The notes under the pieces: generated by a model
The model's database searches: none
Told to the model about the DNA's origin: nothing
The model's input: the letters and a program-made list of their open reading frames with translations, nothing else
Source of the DNA: Pseudomonas parakoreensis
GTDB lineage: Bacteria; Pseudomonadota; Gammaproteobacteria; Pseudomonadales; Pseudomonadaceae
Direction of reading: 5' to 3'
DNA length: 64,000 nt
Assembly (NCBI RefSeq): GCF_021602155.1
Contig: NZ_BQHY01000001.1
Coordinates: 434,001-498,000 of the forward strand
Shown: in pieces, positions 56,323 through 64,000 of the stretch
Layout of the letters: the number at the start of each line of letters is the position of its first letter
How positions within the stretch are numbered: the first letter of the stretch is position 1
Position numbers and translations under genes: made by a program

Positions 56323-56403
56323 AAAAGATCGCAGCCTGCGGCAGCTCCTACAGGGTGTACGCCTATCCCATGTAGGAGCTGCCGCAGGCTGCGATCTTTT
56401 GAT
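56323..56403. repeat. REP/BIME inverted pair
   Basis: Facing units after gshA. The right arm (GCTGCCGCAGGCTGCGATCT) ends 24 nt before the inverted repeat upstream of tauA. Confidence 0.9.
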
Positions 56404-56426
56404 CTTTAGATTTTTCCGCTCATAAG

Positions 56427-56462
56427 CTAAGTCTAAAAAGTTATTTATTTTTAGTTTCTTAG
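56427..56462. promoter_or_regulatory. Long AT-rich inverted repeat upstream of tauA
   Basis: CTAAG (56427–56431) and CTAAAAA (56433–56439) are mirrored by TTTTTAG (56448–56454) and CTTAG (56458–56462), centre GTTATTTA. It lies 56–91 nt before tauA. Position fits an activator site, for example a CysB/Cbl-type LysR regulator of sulfur starvation; the regulator is inferred. Confidence 0.55.
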
Positions 56463-56517
56463 ATCATTTAGTCTCCTTTCACGCCGATCGTCGGTCGCCT
56501 GATTTGGAGCACTCCCC

Positions 56518-57495
56518 ATGAAACTGAATTTCCCGCTTCGCCTGCTGGCCGTGGCCTCTCTGGCTGCTGCGAGCTTTCTGGTGCAGGCCGCCGACCTCAC
56601 CGTCGCTTACCAGACCACCGTCGACCCGGCGAAAGTCGCCCAGGCCGATGGCACCTACGAGAAAGCCACCAAAGCCGACATCAGCTGGCGCAAGTTCGAC
56701 AACGGCGCGGACATCATCGCTGCCATTGCTTCCGGTGATGTGCAGATCGGCTACCTCGGTTCCAGTCCGCTGACCGCTGCGATCACCCGCAAAGTTCCGG
56801 TGGAAACCTTCCTCATCGCCACCCAGATCGGCGCCGCTGAAGCACTGGTCGCTCGCGACGGTTCCGGGATCAAGACCCCGCAGGATCTGGTCGGCAAGAA
56901 AATCGCCGTGCCGTTCGTGTCCACCGGTCACTACAGCCTGCTCGCCGCGCTGAAGCACTGGAACATCGATCCGTCGAAAGTCACCGTGCTCAACCTCGCC
57001 CCGCCAGCGATCATCGCCGCGTGGAAACGCGGTGATATCGACGCCACTTACGTGTGGGATCCGGCCCTCGGTGTGGCCAAGGAAGACGGCAAAGTGCTGA
57101 TCACCTCCGGCGAACTGGCCAAGTTCGGCGCGCCGACCTTCGATGCCTGGATCGTGCGCAAGGACTTCGCCGAGAAGCACCCGGAAATCGTCACCGCGTT
57201 CGCCAAGGTCACCCTCGACGCCTACGCCGATTACCGCAAGGATCCCAAAGCCTGGCTCGCCGACCAGTCCCACGTCGACAAGCTGGTGAAGCTCTCCGGT
57301 GCCAAGGCCAGCGACATTCCATTGCTGCTGCAAGGCAACGTCTACCCGCTGGCGGCTGATCAAGTGAACAGCCTCGGCGCGCCGACCACCCAAGCCATCA
57401 CCGACACCGCCGCGTTCCTCAAGGAGCAAGGCAAGGTCGAAGCCGTACTGCCGGACTACGCGCCGTACGTCAGCGCCAAATACATCACTAACTGA
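56518..57495 (+). CDS. tauA: Taurine ABC transporter substrate-binding protein
   Basis: 325 aa. Signal peptide ending LVQA-ADL. Type II periplasmic binding fold with [36 protein letters not shown] and [14 protein letters not shown], all characteristic of TauA. It captures taurine in the periplasm. GGAG precedes the ATG. First gene of tauABC–D. Confidence 0.95.
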   Translation: MKLNFPLRLLAVASLAAASFLVQAADLTVAYQTTVDPAKVAQADGTYEKATKADISWRKFDNGADIIAAIASGDVQIGYLGSSPLTAAITRKVPVETFLIATQIGAAEALVARDGSGIKTPQDLVGKKIAVPFVSTGHYSLLAALKHWNIDPSKVTVLNLAPPAIIAAWKRGDIDATYVWDPALGVAKEDGKVLITSGELAKFGAPTFDAWIVRKDFAEKHPEIVTAFAKVTLDAYADYRKDPKAWLADQSHVDKLVKLSGAKASDIPLLLQGNVYPLAADQVNSLGAPTTQAITDTAAFLKEQGKVEAVLPDYAPYVSAKYITN

Positions 57496-57511
57496 TCGGG
57501 AGTTCACTGCG

Positions 57512-58306
57512 ATGGCCTTGCTACAGCTGGAGCGCATCAGCGCACAGTACCCGGGCAGCCCGGAACCGGTGCTGGCGGACATTTCCCTGACCCTCGGGCC
57601 TCAGCAATTGCTGGTCGCCCTCGGCCCGTCCGGCAGTGGCAAGACCTCGCTGTTGAACCTGATTGCCGGCTTCGTCGAACCCAGCGCCGGGCGCATCACC
57701 CTCGACGGCGTGCCGGTCAAAGGCCCGAGCGCCGAACGTGGTGTGGTGTTCCAGGATGACGCGCTGCTGCCCTGGCAGGATGTGTTGGCCAACGTCGCGT
57801 TCGGTCTGGAACTGGCTGGTATCGCCAAGGACAAGCGCGAAAAGATCGCCCGGGAAATGCTCGCGCTGGTTGATCTCTCAGGGTTCGAAAGCCGTCGTAT
57901 CTGGCAACTCTCCGGCGGCCAGAAACAGCGCGTCGGCCTGGCCCGCGCCCTCGCGGCCGACCCGCGCGTGCTGCTGATGGACGAGCCCTTCGGCGCCCTC
58001 GACGCCTTCACCCGCGAGCAGATGCAGGAGCTGTTGCTGCAAGTCTGGCAGCGCACTGCAAAACCGGTGTTCCTGATTACCCACGACATCGAAGAAGCGG
58101 TATTCCTCGCCACTGACCTGATTCTGCTGGCGCCGAATCCGGGGCAGATCGTCGAGCGTCTGCCTCTGGATTTCGGCCAGCGCTACGCCGCCGGTGAGTC
58201 GGCGCGAGCGATCAAATCCGACCCGCGTTTTATCGAAACCCGCGAGCACGTGTTGAGCAGAGTGTTCTCGCAACGCAGCGCCGTGCAACGGCAGGAGCGC
58301 GCATGA
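57512..58306 (+). CDS. tauB: Taurine ABC transporter ATP-binding protein
   Basis: 264 aa. Walker [11 protein letters not shown]-loop [11 protein letters not shown], signature LSGGQKQR, Walker [13 protein letters not shown]-loop LITHDIEEA. Drives taurine uptake with TauC. Follows tauA by 16 nt and overlaps tauC by 4 nt. Confidence 0.95.
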   Translation: MALLQLERISAQYPGSPEPVLADISLTLGPQQLLVALGPSGSGKTSLLNLIAGFVEPSAGRITLDGVPVKGPSAERGVVFQDDALLPWQDVLANVAFGLELAGIAKDKREKIAREMLALVDLSGFESRRIWQLSGGQKQRVGLARALAADPRVLLMDEPFGALDAFTREQMQELLLQVWQRTAKPVFLITHDIEEAVFLATDLILLAPNPGQIVERLPLDFGQRYAAGESARAIKSDPRFIETREHVLSRVFSQRSAVQRQERA

Positions 58307-59136
58307 GCAGTTACGACGTTTCCGCCCCCGCAGTGAAAACCCCGTCGGTAGCGATTCCAGTCCGACGCAGCCTCAGCACCCGCTGGATCAGCTTGCTGAC
58401 CCTGTTCGCCTTACTGGTGATCTGGTGGGCGGTGACCGCCAGCGGTTTGATCGAGCCGCTGTTTCTGCCACCACCGTCCGCCGTGTTGCAAAAAGGCTGG
58501 TTGCTGGCGACCACTGGTTACATGGATTCGACCCTGTGGCAGCACCTGGGCGCGAGCCTGAGCCGCATCGGTCTGGGTCTGGGTTTTGCGATTCTGACCG
58601 CAGTGCCGGTGGGCATCGCCATCGGCGCCAACCGTATTGCCCGTGGTGTGCTTGATCCGTTGATCGAGTTCTACCGGCCGATTCCGCCGCTGGCGTATCT
58701 GCCGCTGATCGTGATCTGGTGCGGTATCGGCGAGTTGTCGAAAGTGCTGCTGATCTACCTGGCGATTTTCGCCCCGATTGCCATTGCCACCGCGACCGGC
58801 GTGCGCACCGTTGACCCGGCGAAATTGCGCGCTGCTCAGTCGCTCGGTGCGACCCGCGCACAGTTGATCCGCCACGTGATTTTGCCCAGCGCCCTGCCGG
58901 ACATTCTCACCGGTGTGCGCATCGGTCTGGGCGTTGGCTGGTCGACCCTGGTCGCCGCCGAACTGATCGCCGCCACCAGCGGTTTGGGCTTCATGGTGCA
59001 GTCGGCTGCGCAATTTCTCGTCACCGATGTGGTGGTGCTGGGGATTCTGGTGATCGCCCTGATCGCCTTCGCCATGGAAATGGGCCTGCGCGCCCTGCAG
59101 CGCAAACTGGTGCCGTGGCACGGCCAAACCCACTAA
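58303..59136 (+). CDS. tauC: Taurine ABC transporter permease
   Basis: 277 aa, about six TM segments. The EAA-type loop is [37 protein letters not shown] and [14 protein letters not shown] are typical of the SsuC/TauC branch. Coupled to tauB by a 4-nt overlap. Confidence 0.94.
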   Translation: MSSYDVSAPAVKTPSVAIPVRRSLSTRWISLLTLFALLVIWWAVTASGLIEPLFLPPPSAVLQKGWLLATTGYMDSTLWQHLGASLSRIGLGLGFAILTAVPVGIAIGANRIARGVLDPLIEFYRPIPPLAYLPLIVIWCGIGELSKVLLIYLAIFAPIAIATATGVRTVDPAKLRAAQSLGATRAQLIRHVILPSALPDILTGVRIGLGVGWSTLVAAELIAATSGLGFMVQSAAQFLVTDVVVLGILVIALIAFAMEMGLRALQRKLVPWHGQTH

Positions 59137-59155
59137 AGCATTTGTGAATCCTCCC

Positions 59156-59242
59156 GTGTAGGAGCTGCCGCAGGCTGCGATCTTTTGATCTGCTTTTAAA
59201 AAACAAATCAAAAGATCGCAGCCTGCGGCAGCTCCTACAGGG
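59156..59242. repeat. REP/BIME inverted pair within the tau operon
   Basis: Facing GTAGGAGCTGCCGCAGGCTG units between tauC and tauD, with a spacer CTTTTAAAAAACAAAT. It splits the operon and may lower tauD expression or stabilise the tauABC message. Confidence 0.9.
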
Positions 59243-59273
59243 GCGCGGTTACCCGGAATTGAAGAGAACCATC

Positions 59274-60116
59274 ATGAGCAGCCTGACCATCACCCCCTTA
59301 AGCTCGGCCCTCGGCGCGCAGATCAGCGGCGTCGACGTCAGCCAGCCGTTGAACCTGGAACAGCGCAATGCCATCGAGCAGGCGCTGCTCAAGTACCAGG
59401 TGCTGTTCTTTCGCAACCAGCCGATCGAGCCTGCGCAACAGGCGCGTTTCGCGGCGTACTTTGGCGACCTGCACATCCATCCGATCTACCCGAACGTGCC
59501 GGAGCAGCCCGAGGTGCTGATCCTCGACACCGCCGTCACCGACGTGCGCGACAACGCGATCTGGCACACCGACGTGACCTTCCTGCCAACGCCGGCGATG
59601 GGCGCGGTGCTCAGCGCCAAGCTGCTGCCGGAGTTCGGTGGCGATACGTTGTGGGCCAGCGGGATCGCCGCGTACGAAGCGCTGTCGGCGCCGATGAAAA
59701 CCCTGCTCGAAGGGCTGACTGCGACCCACGATTTCACCCGCTCGTTTCCGCTGGAGCGCTACGGCAATACGCCCGAAGCGTTGGCACAGTGGGAAGAGGC
59801 ACGACGCAAGAACCCACCGTTGTCACACCCGGTGATCCGCACGCACCCGGTAAGCGGGCGCCGTTCGTTGTTCGTCAACGAAGGCTTCACCTCAAAGATC
59901 AACGAACTGTCGGACACCGAAAGCGCGGCGATTCTGAAATTCCTGTTCGCCCACGCAACGCGGCCTGAATTCACCATTCGCTGGCGCTGGCAGCAGGACG
60001 ACATCGCGTTCTGGGATAACCGCGTGACCCAGCATTACGCGGTGGATGATTACCGTCCGGCGCGGCGGGTGATGCAACGGGCGACGGTATTGGGGGATGT
60101 GCCGTTCTTCAAATGA
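59274..60116 (+). CDS. tauD: Taurine dioxygenase
   Basis: 280 aa from ATG 59274; the frame is open to a TTG five codons earlier. 2-oxoglutarate/Fe(II) dioxygenase: iron ligands H98 and D100 (IWHTDVTF) and H254, with R269 for 2-oxoglutarate, matching the E. coli enzyme closely in position. It splits taurine to sulfite and aminoacetaldehyde, giving sulfur under sulfate limitation. Cytoplasmic. Confidence 0.95.
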   Translation: MSSLTITPLSSALGAQISGVDVSQPLNLEQRNAIEQALLKYQVLFFRNQPIEPAQQARFAAYFGDLHIHPIYPNVPEQPEVLILDTAVTDVRDNAIWHTDVTFLPTPAMGAVLSAKLLPEFGGDTLWASGIAAYEALSAPMKTLLEGLTATHDFTRSFPLERYGNTPEALAQWEEARRKNPPLSHPVIRTHPVSGRRSLFVNEGFTSKINELSDTESAAILKFLFAHATRPEFTIRWRWQQDDIAFWDNRVTQHYAVDDYRPARRVMQRATVLGDVPFFK

Positions 60117-60147
60117 GGCCCGATTTCCTCATTGCCTGAACTGGCCC

Positions 60148-60238
60148 CTTCGCGGGCAAGCCCGCTCCCACAGGTACAGCACCGTTCACAGACTTTGTGT
60201 ACGACTGGAACCCTGTGGGAGCGGGCTTGCCCGCGAAA
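60148..60238. repeat. Inverted repeat, GGGAGCGGGCTTGCCCGCG family
   Basis: CTTCGCGGGCAAGCCCGCTC and GTGGGAGCGGGCTTGCCCGC face each other across about 50 nt, between convergent tauD and the aldo/keto reductase gene. Distinct from the other repeat families in the window. Confidence 0.85.
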
Positions 60239-60276
60239 GCGTCAGAGCAGGCGCCGAATAATTCGGCGCCAGTCAC

Positions 60277-61314
60277 TTATTCAGCGGTCGAAGGCTTCTC
60301 CCACAGATTGATCCCGCCCTCTTGGGCAAAGCGATCAATCTCCGCCAGTTCCTCAGCACTGAAGCTCAGATTCTTCAGCGCCCCGACGTTTTCGATGATC
60401 TGCTCCGGCCGGCTCGCACCGATCAGCGCCGAAGTTACCCGTGGATCACGCAGGGTCCAGGCCAATGCCAGCTGCGCCAGGCTCTGGCCACGACGTTTGG
60501 CGATCTCGTTCAACGCACGCACGTGGGCAATGTTGGCCTCGGACAAGTGCGACGCCTGCAGCGAACCACCGCCCGGACGATTGACCCGCGCATCCGCCGG
60601 CACGCCGTTGAGGTATTTGTCGGTCAGCAGACCTTGGGCCAACGGCGTGAACGCAATCACGCCAGTGCCGAGTTCTTCGGTGATGTCGAGCAGGTCTTTT
60701 TCCACCCAGCGATTGAGCAGGTTGTACGCCGGCTGATGAATCAGCAGCGGTACCTTCCAATCCTTGAGCAGCGCGGCGATCTCGCGGGTTTTCACCCCGG
60801 AGTACGACGAGATGCCGATGTACAACGCCTTGCCCTGCTGCACGGCGGTGGCGAGGGCGCTGGCGGTCTCTTCCAGAGGGGTGTCCGGGTCGAAGCGGTG
60901 CGAATAGAAAATATCCACGTAGTCCAGACCGAGGCGCTGCAGGCTCTGGTCGAGGCTGGCCAGCACGTATTTGCGCGAGCCGCCGCCCTGACCGTACGGG
61001 CCGGCCCACATGTCCCAACCGGCCTTGCTGGAGATGATCAGCTCATCGCGGTACGGCTTGAAGTCTTCGCGCAGCAGACGACCGAAGTTGATTTCGGCGC
61101 TGCCGTATGGCGGGCCGTAGTTGTTGGCCAGGTCGAAGTGGTTGATGCCCAGGTCGAACGCCGTACGCAGCAGGGCGCGCTGGGTGTCGATCGGCGTGCT
61201 GTCGCCGAAGTTGTGCCACAGGCCCAGCGACAGCGCGGGCAGCACCAGACCGCTGCGGCCGACGCGGCGGTAAGGGATGGAGTCGTAGCGGTTTTCGGCA
61301 GCGGTGTAAGTCAT
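60277..61314 (-). CDS. Aldo/keto reductase, YghZ/MgrA type
   Basis: 345 aa from ATG 61314 with AGAGGA five nt upstream. TIM barrel with DLANNYGPPYGSAEINFGRL (catalytic Tyr region), SSKAGWDMWAGPYG and the NADPH loop LIGASRPEQIIENV. YghZ-type proteins reduce L-glyceraldehyde 3-phosphate or methylglyoxal in E. coli. Separated by an inverted repeat from the flavin monooxygenase gene, on the same strand. Confidence 0.88.
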   Translation of the reverse strand: MTYTAAENRYDSIPYRRVGRSGLVLPALSLGLWHNFGDSTPIDTQRALLRTAFDLGINHFDLANNYGPPYGSAEINFGRLLREDFKPYRDELIISSKAGWDMWAGPYGQGGGSRKYVLASLDQSLQRLGLDYVDIFYSHRFDPDTPLEETASALATAVQQGKALYIGISSYSGVKTREIAALLKDWKVPLLIHQPAYNLLNRWVEKDLLDITEELGTGVIAFTPLAQGLLTDKYLNGVPADARVNRPGGGSLQASHLSEANIAHVRALNEIAKRRGQSLAQLALAWTLRDPRVTSALIGASRPEQIIENVGALKNLSFSAEELAEIDRFAQEGGINLWEKPSTAE

Positions 61315-61364
61315 CGAATCCTCTCTTGTTTGATTAACAGCAAATTGAGGGTGAATTTCAACTT

Positions 61365-61482
61365 TGTGGTGAGGGGATTTATCCCCGATGGACGGCGTAG
61401 CCGTCCCAAAAAAAATCGCGAATTTGAATACAGATTTGGGGGTGGCTTTCGCCACCCATCGGGGATAAATCCCCTCACCACA
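61365..61482. repeat. Inverted repeat, GTGGTGAGGGGATTTATCCCC family
   Basis: TGTGGTGAGGGGATTTATCC and its reverse complement bound a 118-nt unit with inner GACGGCGTAGCCGTC and GGTGGCTTTCGCCACC hairpins. Lies upstream of the aldo/keto reductase gene. A fourth intergenic repeat family. Confidence 0.85.
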
Positions 61483-61488
61483 GGGTGT

Positions 61489-62808
61489 TTACACAAATCT
61501 GTTTTGCGGTCGGGCAAGGCCGAGGTGCTCGCGCAAGGTTCGGCCCTCATACTCGGTTCTGAACAGCCCACGCCGTTGCAGTTCCGGGACCACACCATGG
61601 GCGAAGTCTTCGAGACCGCCCGGCAGGTGCGGCACCAGCACGTTGAAGCCATCCGCCGCGCCTTGTTCGAACCACGCCTGCAAGTGATCGGCGATCTGCG
61701 TCGGCGTGCCCACCAGGCTGTAATGCCCGCGTCCGCCAGCAATCCTGCGGCCCAATTCGGCGAGGGTCAGGTTCTCCCGGCCCGCCAGCTCAGTCAGCAG
61801 TTTCTGCCGGCTCTGCTGGCCGCTGTCGGTCAGCGGCAACTCAGGCAACGGTCCGTCCAGCGGGTACTTCGACAAGTCGAAGTTGCCCAGCATACGCCCA
61901 AGCAACGCCACGCCAACCTCCGGCTCGACCAATTGCTGAAACGTTTCACATTTTTCCTGCGCTTCGGCTTCTGTCTGCCCGACGACGACAAACACTCCCG
62001 GCATGATTTTCAGCGAATCGGCACTGCGTCCGTACTTGGCCAGACGTCCCTTGAGGTCGGCGTAGAACGCCTGCGCACCGTCCAGCGACGTCTGCGCGGT
62101 GAACACCACTTCAGCAGTTTGTGCCGCCAGCTCACGCCCGATTTCTGATGAGCCGGCCTGCACGATTACCGGTTGTCCCTGCGGCGAGCGTGCGACGTTC
62201 AACGGGCCTTTCACCCGAAAGTGTTCACCGACGTGATCCAGCACGTGAAGCTTCGACGGGTCGTAATAAGCGCCACTGGCCTTGTCGCGGACAAACGCAT
62301 CATCCTCCCAACTGTCCCACAGCCCGGTGACCACCTGATGAAACTCCCGGGCGCGGCTGTAGCGCTCGGCGTGGCCGATGTGCTCGTCGCGACCAAAGTT
62401 CAGTGCCTCGGCAGCGTTGTCCGAGGTCACCAGATTCCACCCGGCGCGGCCGCCCGACAGATGATCGAGCGAGGCGAATTTGCGCGCCACGTGATACGGC
62501 TCGTTGTAGCTGGTGGTCGCCGTGGCGATCAGGCCGATGTGCTCGGTCACCGCGCTCAGGGCCGAGAGCAAAGTCAGCGGCTCGAAGTGATCCGAGCGTG
62601 CCATGCGGCTGGCGATGTCCTGGGTCGGCGCGGCGACGCTGTCGGCGACGAACAGCGTGTCGAACTTCGCCGCCTCGGCAATCTGCGCCAGACGCTTGTA
62701 GTGGGCGAAATCCAGACCGGCATTGGCCGGTACCTGCGGGTGTCGCCACGCAGCGACGTGGTGCCCGGTGGCCATGAGAAACGCGCCGAGTTTCAGTTGT
62801 CTGCTCAT
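61489..62808 (-). CDS. FMN-dependent monooxygenase, NtaA/SnaA/DszA (LLM) family
   Basis: 439 aa from ATG 62808, GGA eight nt upstream. Bacterial luciferase-like barrel: FDTLFVADSVAAPTQ, HLSGGRAGWNLVTSDN, ARSPQGQPVIVQAGSS and the late GTPTQIADHLQAW. These enzymes use FMNH2 from a partner reductase to oxidise aminopolycarboxylates or organosulfur compounds. Its place beside tau genes suggests organosulfur desulfurisation (inference). The TonB receptor gene ends immediately upstream, 1 nt away, so they are probably one operon. Confidence 0.88.
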   Translation of the reverse strand: MSRQLKLGAFLMATGHHVAAWRHPQVPANAGLDFAHYKRLAQIAEAAKFDTLFVADSVAAPTQDIASRMARSDHFEPLTLLSALSAVTEHIGLIATATTSYNEPYHVARKFASLDHLSGGRAGWNLVTSDNAAEALNFGRDEHIGHAERYSRAREFHQVVTGLWDSWEDDAFVRDKASGAYYDPSKLHVLDHVGEHFRVKGPLNVARSPQGQPVIVQAGSSEIGRELAAQTAEVVFTAQTSLDGAQAFYADLKGRLAKYGRSADSLKIMPGVFVVVGQTEAEAQEKCETFQQLVEPEVGVALLGRMLGNFDLSKYPLDGPLPELPLTDSGQQSRQKLLTELAGRENLTLAELGRRIAGGRGHYSLVGTPTQIADHLQAWFEQGAADGFNVLVPHLPGGLEDFAHGVVPELQRRGLFRTEYEGRTLREHLGLARPQNRFV

Positions 62809-62809
62809 C

Positions 62810-64000
62810 TCAGAAATCCTTGCGCAGTTGCACGCCGAAGTAGCGCTCGTCATCCCGTGGCACGGCGCGATAGATGTAGTTGCCGCCGCTGGCGAGCAGG
62901 GGTGAATAGGACTTGTCGGCGAGGTTTTTGCCCAGCAGCGCCACGCGCCAGCCGTTGCTGTAATCGGCGAGCGCTACGCTGGCGTTCCAGAGGCCGTACG
63001 CACCTTGTTTGGTGTCGGCGTTCTGACTGATGTCGTACTGCACTTCGCTCTGCCAGCTGTAGTCGGTGCCGAGTTCGATATCCAGGCCGTTGTCCAGCGG
63101 GATGCTGTAGTCGGCGCGCACGTAGCTTTTCCAGTCGGGGCTGAACGGCAACGGCTTGCCATTGACGTTGCAGGACGCTGCCGCACCGGCCGGGCAACTG
63201 AATTGGTCGATGCGCGCACGGGTGTAGGCCAGCGCACCGGAGATCTTCAGTTGCTGGGTCGCCTGCAAGGCGTAATCGAGCTCGACGCCTTCGGTGCTGA
63301 CACTGCCGGCGTTGATCAGGCGCGTCACCACTTGCCCGGCGACCGTGTCGAAAAAGTTTGCCTGGTAGTTGTCGTAGTCGCTGTGGAACACGGCGAGGTT
63401 GGTGGTCAGCCGGTTGTTCCAGGTGGTGGCCTTGATACCCGCCTCCCAAGTGTTCGAGGTCTCCGGTTTCAGCGCTTCGGTGTCACGCGGCTGCATGTTG
63501 AAGAACACATTGTAGGCCGGGCCTTTGTAGCCGCGCGAATAGGTCAGGTACGTGGTGACCGCATCGCTGAGGTCGTACTGCACGCCGAGCCGGCCGGACC
63601 AGCCGTCCTCGTCCACCGAACCGGAACTGCGGGTGGCCGGCTGGATGCCGCTGACCGTGGTCGCCGAGGTCGAGACGCGGCGGTGAGCGTATTCCAGATC
63701 ATCGTGGGTGTAGCGCAGGCCGGCGATGCCACGCAGGTCGGAAGTGAAGTTCAGCGTGGCTTCGCCAAACGCCGCGTAGCTGTCGCTGGTGGTGCTGTAG
63801 TCAGCCACGCCACGGTTGACGCTGGTCGGCGTCGTCAGGGTGCGCTGGTAGGTCTCGTCATCCTTGCCGTGCATGTAGAACAGGCCGCCAACGTATTCGA
63901 GGAACTCACCTTTCGGCGAGGCCAGGCGCAGCTCTTGCGAGTACTGGTCGAAGGAAAGATCGCCCTTGTCGGCGGTGCCGGGGAACGCTGCAGTGATCGT
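62810..64000 (-). CDS. TonB-dependent receptor, 5' part outside the window
   Basis: The frame stays open to the right edge, so the N-terminus (signal peptide and plug) is missing. The visible 397 residues are barrel: LRGIAGLRYTHDDLEYAHRR, YLTYSRGYKGPAYNVFF, SNTWEAGIKATTWNNRL, ELDYALQATQQLKISGALAY, and the terminal motif YFGVQLRKDF ending in phenylalanine. The type (SRGYKGPAYN) is that of receptors for varied organic compounds and siderophores. Located directly before the flavin monooxygenase gene, it may import that enzyme's substrate; this is inferred. Confidence 0.9.
   Translation of the reverse strand, partial: TITAAFPGTADKGDLSFDQYSQELRLASPKGEFLEYVGGLFYMHGKDDETYQRTLTTPTSVNRGVADYSTTSDSYAAFGEATLNFTSDLRGIAGLRYTHDDLEYAHRRVSTSATTVSGIQPATRSSGSVDEDGWSGRLGVQYDLSDAVTTYLTYSRGYKGPAYNVFFNMQPRDTEALKPETSNTWEAGIKATTWNNRLTTNLAVFHSDYDNYQANFFDTVAGQVVTRLINAGSVSTEGVELDYALQATQQLKISGALAYTRARIDQFSCPAGAAASCNVNGKPLPFSPDWKSYVRADYSIPLDNGLDIELGTDYSWQSEVQYDISQNADTKQGAYGLWNASVALADYSNGWRVALLGKNLADKSYSPLLASGGNYIYRAVPRDDERYFGVQLRKDF

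Overview
The window is a stretch of chromosome from a Pseudomonas of the fluorescens complex. The evidence is the gene content and local gene orders: pckA–hslO–PAP2–hslR, zinc protease–rimK, envZ/ompR–tex–thioesterase–gshA, dctBD, a taurine operon, an OprD-type porin and AzlCD. High-GC codon use and many REP-type inverted repeats between genes agree with this. The assignment rests on recognition of families, not on a search.

Layout. 1–2.6 kb: two polar amino-acid ABC permeases and an rRNA-type methyltransferase. 3.0–7.4 kb: tRNA-Thr(TGT) followed by a small accessory island. It holds a partial repeat of the tRNA 3' end and its terminator, a shortened Abi_2 gene, a HigB2/HigA2 toxin–antitoxin (TA) pair, a structured leader with a 26-codon ORF and a DUF3077-like gene, a Res/Xre pair and a YafQ/DinJ pair. 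7.8–13.4 kb: a frameshifted LysR gene, azlCD, a GNAT acetyltransferase with a 2OG-Fe dioxygenase, an OprD porin and a DsbA-like oxidoreductase. 13.6–20.6 kb: a TonB siderophore receptor, agmatine deiminase and a three-domain kinase/M23-like/class III aminotransferase fusion. 20.7–36 kb: mostly housekeeping genes (rfbC, dctBD, cysQ, nudE, yrfG, LysM/BON protein, fdhD plus FdhF/YdeP oxidoreductase, thioesterases, 3-hydroxyacyl-CoA dehydrogenase, RecQ). 36–43.4 kb: a second accessory stretch with a tiny lipoprotein, unknown secreted and small proteins, a lipase-like hydrolase and a 1177-residue membrane protein in visibly AT-richer DNA. 43.4–56.3 kb: conserved core genes. 56.4–64 kb: a sulfonate/sulfur-type locus (tauABCD, aldo/keto reductase, FMN monooxygenase, and a TonB receptor that runs off the window).

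How the genes work together. The three TA modules are unrelated to one another, each with its own inverted repeat upstream, which suits autoregulation. The tau genes import taurine and release sulfite; the flavin monooxygenase of the NtaA/SnaA/DszA family and the TonB receptor next to it may extend this to other organosulfur compounds (inference). EnvZ/OmpR, RimK, Hsp33 and Hsp15 form the usual stress and ribosome-associated core block of pseudomonads.

No complete new system can be proven from sequence alone. The best candidates for undescribed biology are the 1177-residue four-TM protein (39290–42823), the small-protein/lipase-like pair (37024–38533), the structured leader with mini-ORF (4925–5225) and the kinase–M23–PLP fusion (17654–20566).
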